Source: Perilla frutescens (lineage: Eukaryota; Streptophyta; Magnoliopsida; Lamiales; Lamiaceae). From it: a stretch of DNA of 64,000 bases. The DNA lies in assembly GCA_026008535.1 (NCBI GenBank), contig BRKX01000017.1, positions 11,672,501 to 11,736,500 on the forward strand, given 5' to 3'. The position numbers and the translations under genes were made by a program. The notes under the pieces are model-generated. The model saw only the letters and a program-made list of their open reading frames with translations. It was not told where the DNA came from and searched no databases. This document shows positions 55,501-64,000 of this stretch, piece by piece (position 1 is the stretch's first letter; every line of letters starts with the position of its first letter).

Positions 55501-56283
55501 ACAATCACCCATGATTCTCGGGTAGTCATCAGCTTTCTGAAGAAGCTGTTCTCTCGTTTTGGAACACCAAGAGCTCTACTAAGTGATGGGGGAACACACT
55601 TCTGCAACAAGCCCCTGGAGTCATTGTTGGCCAAATATGGGATCAAGCACAAGGTCACTACACCGTACCACCCACAAGCAAATGGGCAGGCCGAGCTAGC
55701 TAATCGGGAGATAAGGCAAATTCTGGACAAGACGGTGAATATCAATAGAAAGGATTAGGCCGGGTTTCTTGATGATGCACTATGGGCGTACGGGACTGCT
55801 TACAAGACGCCGTTAGGAATGTCTCCATACCAGCTGCTCTTTGGGAAGTCCTGCCATTTGCCGGTTGAGTTAGAGCACAAATCTTATTGGGCGGTGAAGC
55901 AGTTGAACTTTGATTTCAAGACAGCGGGGACTAAGAGAGTGCTCCAGCTCAATGAGCTCGATGAATTCCGCACGGAGGCCTTTGAAAACTCGTTGCTTTA
56001 CAAACTGCGCACCAAGGCGTTCCACGATCGTATGATTGTTCAAAGGGAGTTATTACCTGGTGATAACGTGTTATTATTTAACTCTCGTTTGAAATTGTTT
56101 CTAGGAAAGTTGCGGTCCAAGTGGTCGGGTCCGTTTGTGATAAAAAAGGTACTTTCCGGTGGTGCGGTTCAACTCTTGTCACATACGGGGGAGCTGTTTA
56201 CTGTCAATGGCCATAGGGTCAAGAAATATTACAGCCCGGAACAAAGACACGGGGTGTCTCACATCAAGTTGTTGGAGCCCTAA
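52569..56283 (+). pseudogene. Athila pol: protease, RT, RNase H, integrase, broken
   Basis: The protease motif DLGASIS (about 52800) is followed by a one-base frameshift into the frame 52820-55378, which continues with PLILGRPFL. RT spans about 53640-54350 (WRVCIDYRILN, FLDGYSGYNQI, catalytic FMDDFSVYG near 54150). RNase H follows (DASDVAVDAALGQ near 54575; YTDAALRYL near 54765). The integrase HHCC finger is near 55190-55330 (CHASPSGGH ... CDKCQR). A second frameshift at a G-run near 55335 leads into the integrase core (GIDFMGPF, LLSDGGTHF, GQAELANREI as D-D-E). TAG at 55756 interrupts it and the C-terminal domain runs to the TAA at 56281. The motifs are otherwise complete, but the breaks rule out a functional polyprotein. 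Confidence 0.95.
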
Positions 56284-56324
56284 GTTGCACGATCGTCTGG
56301 CTGTCGACGTTAAATGCAGCGCTT

Positions 56325-56342
56325 ATTGGGAGGCAACCCAAT
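56325..56342 (+). other. conserved stem-loop after pol
   Basis: ATTGGG-AGGCAA-CCCAAT, a perfect 6-bp stem, 41 bases after the pol stop and preceded by GCGCTT. A degenerate relative is at about 5174-5194 in the first element. This motif is common downstream of pol in plant Athila elements (from memory); its function is unknown to me. Confidence 0.65.
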
Positions 56343-56639
56343 GGTTTTCATTTTTTTATATAGTCTTTTTGTTTTTTTTTCTGTGTTTTGTTTCCGGTGT
56401 TGATATTTTTTTGCTGAGTTTTGCAGGTAATTTTTGAGAGAGTGATTGAATGATGATAAAGGTATCCCAAGTAACCTTCAATACGTATGTCCCACGTATT
56501 GGGCATGCGCAAAGAAAGTTGCGATTGGGGTCGGGTGAACCTTTACTTGGGGTCTTTTCTCGTACATTCGATCATATCCAATCTCAATTTTCGAGGAACA
56601 ACACAGATCGGAGGCCGTTCAGTTCGTCCGCAGCACTAG

Positions 56640-56865
56640 AGGATTTTCGCGACCAAATTCGCGAGTCCGGACTCGCGAATGATAAGTGGGCCGTTTCTGT
56701 CGAATCGCGACAGAGATGGGGATCGCTAAGGCAAAATTCGCGACTGGGTCGCGAATCCACGTGTTCGCCAGATGCTGACTGGGTCGCGAATTTTCCAAGG
56801 TGGACTTAAGGATATTCGCGACCCCAGTAGCGGTCGCGAGCGAGGTCGCGAATTTCATGCTGACG
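56640..56865. repeat. internal TCGCGA cluster ahead of the env-position gene
   Basis: About ten copies of the palindrome TCGCGA in 225 bases, with CTGTCGAATCGCGACAG (56697-56713) identical to the 5' LTR copy at 49568. A CT- and CA-rich leader-like stretch follows (56880-56970). Confidence 0.85.
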
Positions 56866-57474
56866 TGGCGACGCGGAAATTGGTTTTCTCTCCCTTTTTC
56901 TCCCATTTCTCACCCACACCTCACTCTCACTTCACTCACACACGCACACATACACATTTCTTCTACAAATTCAATATTCCAGGTATGTTTTCTACACATT
57001 AAACTCATGTTTTTCAATTACCTATCATGCGTAGGTAGGGATTTCATGAGTTTTAGGCAAAATCTATGGATAAATTGGCTTACCCATGTTTTAGGTTTTG
57101 CAAAGTCAAATTTGGGATTTTCTTGTGTTTCTTGGCTAAATTTCCAATTAATGACCCAATTCACCCCTACATTGTTGCCCAAGCATGTACATGTGATGAT
57201 TTGATCGCATTTGATGCCATTCGTAGTATGTGTTGGGAGTAGGTTAAGAACATGGAGACATTTTGGGGATAAATCTTTACTTTGCTTTGTTCTTAATGTG
57301 CCACTCATGTTGGTGGGATTGATTTGTGTTTGTATCCGGAATGTCGTCTCTCTTGTGCTTCATTTTTCGAAATTTTGTGGTTTTGTGTGGTGAATGCGGA
57401 ATTGTGGTTGATTTTTCATGCTTAGTTGTATAGATGAGATTGGGGGATGCTTTGGTCAACAACTCGTTTTAAGC

Positions 57475-57485
57475 AAGTTTGGGGG
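57475..57485 (+). other. polypurine-tract-like motif 1
   Basis: AAGTTTGGGGG, 70 bases before the env-position start codon. It is identical in its core to the functional tract at 60709. Confidence 0.55.
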
Positions 57486-57555
57486 CGTCATGCTCATATT
57501 GGGGTGATTGTTTGCATAGTGTGGTTTTTATTAGAAATTTTTTGCAGATATCACA

Positions 57556-59238
57556 ATGACTCGCGAACATCGCCAATGGGTCATCACTTCCTCTTCGTCC
57601 TCTGATGATGAAGGACGCGATTATGAGAAAAATCCAGAGGACGAGGAGTACTACTCAGAAGAGGAGGAGTCCGAGACCGGGTCCCAGTCTGAAGAGGACG
57701 GCCAGTCCGATGAGCAAGAGGACGACTACAACAGTGCTGAGGACGAAGACTATAAACCAGAGTCCGAAGAAAAAGATGTTGTTGAAGAATTGGAGCCCGA
57801 GTTAGCTGAGGATGATGAAGAAGGGATGGAACCCCTATACCATCCACATCGGTATGGGATCCGCCTACATACGGAAGAGCAGCAGCGCACCTGAGCCCGT
57901 CTGGCCGAGATGAATATTTATCCCACCAGATACCCTTGTGCCGAGATTACTATGGCCCTGGGAATTCATGAAGACGTCTGGGGCCTCATCAATAGAATCG
58001 GATGGAATCACGCCTTGTCCGGTGGATGGTCGACATATCTCATCCTGGTGTATGAGTTCTTGAGTACCTTGGAGGTACAGGCGTCCACAATGCGCGGCCC
58101 ACACACGATGACATTTCAGTTAAGCGGGGTCTCGCGTATCCTCACGGCTGCAGAAGTTAACACCATCTTCCATGTGCCTCCAGGAGGTATATTCAATGGT
58201 TTTCCAGTTACAGTTGAGGAGTTCTGGCGACAGCTTCAGACGGAGATGACTCGTTTTGATCACAAGAGAGTCAAAGCCTCTATGATGTCGAACCCAGTCT
58301 TCAGGTATCTTCAAAAGATCTTCGCATCGACAGTCTTGGCCCGTCATGAGACATCCGGCATGCGCTTACCTAAAGTCCTATTTCTCTACTGCATGTTGAG
58401 TGCCCACAACCTCAACTTTGCCGCTTTCTTGATGCAGCAGCTCAAGAGGCAATCTACTCAGGCCTCTGATGTAATTGAGATTGGTGGGATGATTACACCC
58501 ATTGCTGCACACTTTGGCATTCTACTGAACCGCTACGGAGCCCTCTCTGAGACTCGCCTCATCGATCTTACCACTTTGAGAAATTCTCGGATGCTGGCCA
58601 CTCGCACGGATCGGTTTCTGTTGCACCTGCGCAGCTCTCAATGCTTTCCGCTGCCCAATAGGCTACTCACTACAGTGTCGGATCTTACTGACACTCGAAA
58701 CTATTTGATGGATACACCGGCCCATCGGCACGTGATTGCTGGAGTCGCCAATGAGGGTCGAACTAACTTTGAAGTATTTGAGGCTCAAGGGCATATTCTT
58801 TTGGGAGAGTCGTCTGCTCAGGCCGAGCGTCGAGGCCACACACGGAATAGGGATGAGAGGAGCGAAGATCAATAAGACTCTATCACCCAAATGATGGCCA
58901 ACATGAACACGGCCCTTGGCTCGCTGAACAACGCCGTTGGCACCTTGACCACAAACTACGGTGCCATGAATGATGCCTTCCAGACGCTGCAGACAGATGT
59001 GCACGCTATGAGAGGGGAGGTGCATGAGATTCGAGACGCGGTTAAGGGCCTGCAGTCGGCACCCGGCTACTACCCTCATCCATTTTATGGTGTCGGCCCG
59101 TCTGGTCCACACCAGCCCTAAAAGCCCACATCTTCCGGCCGCTCCCAGTCTTAGTCTCACCAGAGACAGATGCCGCCACACTTGTATCCGTACATGCCGT
59201 ATGGATACCCACCATATCGACCGCCCCCATCCTCCTGA
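57556..59238 (+). pseudogene. Athila env-position gene (Athila ORF-1 family), broken
   Basis: One reading frame of about 560 codons, interrupted by stops at 57892 (TGA), 58873 (TAA), 59119 (TAA) and 59152 (TAG), but with no frameshift. The N-terminal 110 codons are very acidic (runs of Glu/Asp/Ser). The middle (about 57910-58780) matches the Athila ORF family (YPTRYPCAEITMALG, IHEDVWGLINRIGW, FHVPPGGIF). Then comes a probable helical stretch (MANMNTALGSLNNAVGTL, coiled-coil-like) and a Pro/Tyr-rich C-terminus (YPYMPYGYPPYRPPPSS). It lies where an envelope gene would be in a retrovirus, but I see no signal peptide or convincing membrane segment, so an envelope role is not supported by this copy. 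Function is unknown. Confidence 0.8.
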
Positions 59239-60708
59239 TCCGCTGTAAGTGGTTGAGACACCGTTTCGTCTTTCTTCAAACTTATTCTTCCTCATTGTGT
59301 TGAATAAGTTTGGGGGGATGTGCGCTTACGATGTCTCGACCATAGTTGTTTACCTGCATTCTTAGCTAGTCGTTTTCATAGTTAGTTATTTCTTTTATCT
59401 TATTTTATTTTTATAAAAAAAAACCGGGAAAAATTTTGAATTTGAATTCTGTCTGCCTTAATTTTTTGGGTTCTGAGGAAATTGATCGAGTTATGTGTTG
59501 AATTCATGTTTGGTGATGATAATTTATGGAAGTGAGGATATGTATGTCTTGAAGTTTGTGAGTTCTGATTTGAGCACATGTGTACATGTGAGCCTGATAT
59601 GCATGATTAAGACCAATGTTTAACCGTGAGTTTTTGTGCCTTAGGGTGATGAACCCATAGTTTTCTTGATGTGTGTTGGTCAGCATGTGTTGATGTCACT
59701 CGAACTTGCATGATTCCTCACTCGTGATTTGACTATGCTTAGGATTGAAGAAATGATTTTAGGCCATCTTTTCTTATAGCCATTTGCCTAAACACGATCC
59801 CTAAATACACTTACTTCCTTTGTGAACCCCGTTGAGCTTGATCATCATTTTCTTTTAGGATCCCGTTGTGGTATGAACGATAAAATGTGTGGACAATAGG
59901 ATTGATCATCGTTTTCTTTTAGGATCCCGTTGTGGTATGAACGATAAAACGTGTGGACAATAGGATTGAAGAAAAAGGGAAGGAATGTAATGGGGAATGG
60001 TAGAACACTGTGAGTGTTAGTGGTTGTGAGGTGGTGAGTGTTGTTGGCACTCCAAAAAAAAAGAGAGAGAATTTGAAATGAAAGAAAAATTTGAATAAAA
60101 AGGATGCCAACAACATAGATGAAAGAAGAGAAGTAACGGACTCAAAGAGTCAGAGAAAAACGTGGTTGTGTAGGAGAAATGCGTTAGACAAAGTCTAACC
60201 TGTGCTTTTGTTAAGGAAAAAAGAAAAGGGTGGTGATTAGATTGATTGGTAGAGTTGAGTTGATAAAGCTGTGAATTTCAGTGATTTTTGCAGTGTTTTT
60301 GAGTCACTTTAGCCATATAATTCAAACCCTAACCCAAAGTCTACATTACAACCCATTTAAAAGACCTATTTGATCTTTAATTCTGGCATGATTTTATTTG
60401 AAAAGAATGGGGAAGAATTGCAAGCTTATGGTTGATGTTTTCATATGTTTGACGTTCGATGAGTGGTTACCTTGATATATATTTTGTGAGAGTTTTAGTG
60501 ATACACACACACTTGAGAAGAACATTGGTTTGATGCATGTATGTTGGGTTTCAAATGTGCTTATGGGTGATTTGAAGGGCTCATGGATTTTAAGCTTGCG
60601 TTTTTCTTACCTCTTGATTTTGTCATTGCTAGATTGTGAGTTGTATGCATAATTTGTATTGATCCTTGAGTTGAGTCTTGTTCTTTGTTTGAGGACAAAC
60701 AAACTTCT
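59239..60708 (+). other. non-coding 3' interior of the Athila element
   Basis: It starts with a second polypurine-like AAGTTTGGGGGG (59306-59317), 68 bases after the env-position frame. AT-rich sequence and a 64-bp tandem duplication follow. No credible coding frame. GAGGACAAACAAAC at 60690 leads into the polypurine tract. Confidence 0.7.
59838..59965 (+). repeat. 64-bp tandem duplication
   Basis: Two adjacent 64-bp units (59838-59901 and 59902-59965), each beginning TTGATCATC and including TTTTCTTTTAGGATCCCG, with two differences seen. It is recent and local to this element's interior. Confidence 0.92.
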
Positions 60709-60721
60709 AAGTTTGGGGGAG
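60709..60721 (+). other. polypurine tract before the 3' LTR
   Basis: AAGTTTGGGGGAG directly before the 3' LTR start, the expected primer for plus-strand synthesis. Confidence 0.8.
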
Positions 60722-60722
60722 T

Positions 60723-62151
60723 TGAGTTTGAATTGGTTATGGTGTGTTTTATCTCAGTTTATTTGTGTTTTCATGCATTTGGAAGTTTGGTATTACTTGT
60801 GCGAATTTTGCAGGAATTGTACTTGGAAAGATGGTGATTGAACGAAGTATGGAAGTCCCGGAAAAATACGTGAAAAAATGGCCGAGAACCGCGGTCCACG
60901 TGGCAGCTCGCGGGTGAAGACCTCGGCCATCAACTGTTGAATCGCGACAGAGGCTGGGGTGCTCAGAGGAAAAATCACGAGTCGTGAATGAGATCGCGAA
61001 TCACCAAAAGCCATTCACTGTTTGATCGCGACAGAGACAGGGGTCATCTTTGGAAAATTCGCGACCCGGTCGCGAATATCAGTAGCGGTCGTGAATATTT
61101 TGACAGCTGGATGCCACGTGGAGTCGCGACCCGAGTCGCCACCGACATGCTCGGGAGCGAGCTCGCGAATCTTCAAGGCGGTTTAGCTGTGGTTTCCTAC
61201 TTTGGATCAAATTCGTACTTAGTATAAAAAGGGAGAAATACACGAAAATCAGGGACAGAAAAACCCTACTATAAGTTTTGGAGTAGAGAAAAATAACGGA
61301 GAAAGGCGATCGTGAAGAACAAGCTCTAGGAATTCGAGGAGTACAAGATTAGAGGCAGATTTAACTTTCCGGGTTTTATTTATTTTTACTCTTGTATCTC
61401 TATGGATTGTTGAATTGGATATTTATTTATCGGTTTGACTATGGATAACTAAACCCCAGTGTTCTAGGGTTGTTTATGACTCAATTATGAAACTAGTTAA
61501 TTAATAGAATTCTTTTGTCTATGGTTCTTCTCATGCTTTAATTATTCTTGTTGTGGATGTTGTGTTGATTAATTGGCCATTAATTGATGCAATCAGAGTG
61601 TTAATTCATAGTTCGAGAGATGAGTTTTAGCACGAGGTGTTGAATAATTAACTTAATAATTGATAACACTCGAGAGAGTTTAGATTATTTTCGAGAGCTT
61701 TTGACCTGTTGATCATTTTGGAGTTGCATATTAGATAATCAATGGAGACATTATTATTTAATCTGTAATCAACATTTACATTTCTCTGAGAAGGGATTAT
61801 ATATAATTTTGTGGTTGCTCTAGTGTGAGGTGAATCTGAATATCGGCATGGAGTTATGTTAATTAAACAGGTGGAGTGGTTGATGATTAAACAATCCTAG
61901 GATGCGCTTTTTCTCCTGATAGTTTTACTTGTTATTTCTTTCTTGTTTTACGCTTGTGGTAGTTTTATTTATTTTGTTTTGTTAGTTCAGTTAGTTTTAC
62001 ATTCATCATTTTGTTAGTTTAGATAACAGCCGTAGAATAAATAGAATAATTAGTGATTAGATACTGAGTCTCTGTGGATTCAACCTTGTTCACCGCTTTG
62101 CTATTAGCCTCGTTGTATACTTGCAGTTTAGGTGAAAATAAATACCGAACA
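60723..62151 (+). repeat. 3' LTR of the Athila element
   Basis: It starts TGAGTTTGAATTGG and ends ATACCGAACA (TG...CA). TATA box at 61223-61232 and TCGCGA cluster at 60930-61180. Many of its differences from the 5' LTR are C/T or A/G changes within the CpG-rich cluster. Confidence 0.93.
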
Positions 62152-63122
62152 ATTTCAAATCAATAAAGTGTTATTATAAGTGTTAATGTGTTGATTTGTT
62201 ATATTTTCTTTTTATTTGTTGATACAATAGGTAGAATTGCGTTCGAAGAGCAATTAATAAGACGAGCTCTGCAGTCTGAATGGTTCTTCAAGGTTTGTGT
62301 TATGAGTACCTGCACATGGAAAAAAAACTTAAATTTTCTTCTGTGATTATTTTCGCATGTTATCATTTTTTCATTTATTTCAATGAATTTCAAAGCATAT
62401 CATTCTCATAAAAAGATGGATGACTAACTTAGTTTATATTTTCCTAATATATACATGTATAAATGCTTACGAAAATTTATGCACTCAATTTTCAGGCTAT
62501 GATTTTTTTTTTCACAAACCGAGAGCAAGATAAATTTCAAGATGAAGTACATTGATAACAGCGGCACAACATCAAAACAAAACCCAAAATCACACGAGAT
62601 CAATATATATATATATATGTGTGTGTGTGCGCGCGCGCGCGCGCGCTTAAATAATTCCTACAGGTGTGTAATTCATTTTCATAAGTCACCCTTCCGTTTT
62701 TCTATATTTTGGCCACTACATTATATTATTCATTCTTCTGTAAGAAAAACGTTTCAATGCACACATTATAGCTTTTATAGAACATGTCCAAAACTCGCCC
62801 AGTTTTATTATATCAAAATTCAGAAATATAATTTTGATGTTATTCAACTTATGTTAAGAAATAAGAATTGGTATAATCCTTTCAATGCAATGCTGCAATC
62901 AAATTTGTATAGGTCGATTATCACAAAATATAATCAAATGAACGGAATTATACATAATATAATTTATGATTTTTTTTACTTTGAATTTTTTTAATTGAAA
63001 ATATATATTCACATTTTTAGGTGGGACTATCTAGGATTTTAAAAGCAATACTCACAAGAAATATTTTAATTTATACATCTATATACACATAATGTTAGCT
63101 TAATTTATTTCTTGCTCTTCAA

Positions 63123-63154
<32 letters not shown>

Positions 63155-64000
63155 CTAAAGTAACAAAGTCTAACATAAAAGGCCCGCCCAATATCCCCAT
63201 GCACATGCAAAAGGCTAATTAAATATTATTGCCAAGCAATTGACCATCTCAGTTTTTATATTTGGTCTGCAGCTTTTTGAGTTCTTGGGCCGCATAATTC
63301 CATCTCATCCATTATTACAAGCTCAGATTCTCTTTTTTTTTTAAATACTTTTTGCAAATTGTCACTTTCCAATTCAATTCCGTCCCATCCATCATTAGAT
63401 TCACCACATGCTTTTTGTTATTTTATGTGAATAATTAGTTTCCAATTTAAATGGACGGCTATCAAAAATCTGAAATTTGAAATTCAGATTTAAGAAATTG
63501 TAGTCATTGATTTCATCATCTCTCTCAATATATATAGACTACAATTTCAAATTAAACCATATACTGTAAGAAAATGGAGTTGTCTCTGTAGTACATTTTC
63601 CCTCCCAAATCATATATACAAACCCCCTAATTTTGTCAAATAAAATGAAGACTGCACAAATTAAGAATCAGACTATCCACATCATTGACCTTCATTCAAC
63701 CCAATCTTCAAATAAAATACTAATTTTTCTCTCTTCCACATCCTCGACCCTCAATATTTTAAAATTTGCACTCCACCAGTGACACTCATCCAACTCAATA
63801 TTCAATTAAAATATTATTTTTTCTTCCAATCTACATAAATATTTATCATTGTATTTTTTAATAAGATATTATTAATAATAATTTTTACTATATTTAAAAA
63901 ATCATAATTAATTTATTAGATATGTTTTTTTAAATTCATAATGAAAAAAATACCCATACAATTATAAATTTATTATTTACTTGATAATAAAATGAAAATT
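62152..64000 (+). other. right flank of the Athila element, no gene seen
   Basis: AT-rich. An alternating purine-pyrimidine tract lies at 62603-62646 and (AT)n at 63124-63150. An exon-like stretch at 62222-62290 (TACAATAG acceptor, TTCAAG|GTTTGT donor) encodes nothing I recognise. Open frame 62542-62994 includes the microsatellite and is AT-rich low-complexity sequence, not a supported gene. Confidence 0.55.
62603..62646. repeat. compound TA-TG-CG dinucleotide tract
   Basis: About eight AT, five GT and nine GC units in a row without interruption, 44 bases of strict purine-pyrimidine alternation. Confidence 0.95.

Larger units (their letters stand above)
49357..62151 (+). mobile_element. Athila Ty3 retrotransposon, structurally near complete
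   Basis: 12.8 kb with LTRs of 1428 and 1429 bp, an intact primer site, gag, protease, RT, RNase H, integrase, an env-position gene and a polypurine tract, in the order typical of Athila. By eye the LTRs differ at about 39 positions (roughly 97.3% identity), so it is younger than the element at 1-8800. All genes carry stops or frameshifts. No target-site duplication is visible: TGTGT precedes the 5' LTR and ATTTC follows the 3' LTR. Confidence 0.95.

Noticed and set aside
50791..56283. Endogenous pararetrovirus (Caulimoviridae) sequence
   Set aside because: LTRs, an integrase and the Athila gene order are present; no movement or coat protein of that family is seen.
57584..57847. Minus-strand frame opposite the acidic N-terminus of the env-position gene
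   Set aside because: Shadow of the Glu/Asp-rich coding strand.
57556..59238. A genuine envelope glycoprotein
   Set aside because: The position fits, but I see no signal peptide, membrane segment or cysteine pattern; only the Athila ORF family match is supported.
58663..59295. 210-residue minus-strand frame
   Set aside because: Antisense shadow of the env-position gene; no domain recognised.
62542..62994. 150-residue frame after the Athila element
   Set aside because: Begins across a microsatellite; AT-rich Ile/Tyr/Asn/Phe composition typical of non-coding DNA.

Overview
This is nuclear DNA of a eudicot plant, probably an asterid (the lineage is an inference from the style of the repeats; the species cannot be named). 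The evidence is spliced genes with GT-AG introns and AT-rich introns, a eukaryotic tRNA gene, Athila, SIRE-type Copia, MULE, hAT, LINE, SINE and Stowaway-type elements, and a plant-type UDP-glucose 4-epimerase gene. Most of the 64 kb is transposon sequence in several states of decay. Only three loci look functional: a UAP56-interacting mRNA export factor (exons 20320-23082), a UDP-glucose 4-epimerase (exons 37737-41787) and tRNA-Ala(CGC) (46296-46368).

Left third (1-16540). A Ty3 Athila-like element with about 2.2-kb LTRs fills 1-8800. It carries gag and protease but no reverse transcriptase or integrase, and its 5' LTR is cut by the window edge. It abuts a minus-strand block made of two joined Copia fragments: an Ale-like RT/RNase H (8810-10025) and a SIRE-like gag-pol (10025-14912). 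The 3' end of a Mutator-like element (MULE) follows (15612-16535).

Middle (16540-33120). AT-rich DNA leads to a roughly 800-bp degenerate trinucleotide tract (18187-18985), then the export-factor gene, a full SINE with a perfect 13-bp target duplication, and one copy of an LTR-like repeat that itself contains a 0.9-kb insertion. A decayed DUF1985/Ulp1-like protease gene (26445-30429) then converges on a truncated MULE transposase gene (30545-30971, minus). Arrays of AATCGATTAAT / CCTCGATTAAT motifs lie on both sides.

33-49 kb. A second copy of the LTR-like repeat is cut by a 5'-truncated LINE with a C-terminal RNase H domain (34330-37010). Then come a truncated SINE, the epimerase gene, an internally deleted hAT transposase, a third LTR-like copy joined to the hAT by a scrambled junction, the tRNA gene and a Stowaway-like MITE.

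Right (49357-62151). A nearly complete Athila element with 1.43-kb LTRs, an intact tRNA-Asp-type primer site, gag, protease-RT-RNase H-integrase and a long envelope-position (Athila ORF) gene. All its reading frames are broken, mostly by stops that single C-to-T changes would explain. Clusters of the palindrome TCGCGA occur in the LTRs and again just ahead of the env-position gene, which is bracketed by copies of a polypurine-tract-like motif.

I found no evidence of a wholly new biological system. The items most worth a second look are the env-position region of the Athila element, the DUF1985/Ulp1 plus MULE pairing with its repeat arrays, the gag-protease-only element, and the small templated-repair junctions.
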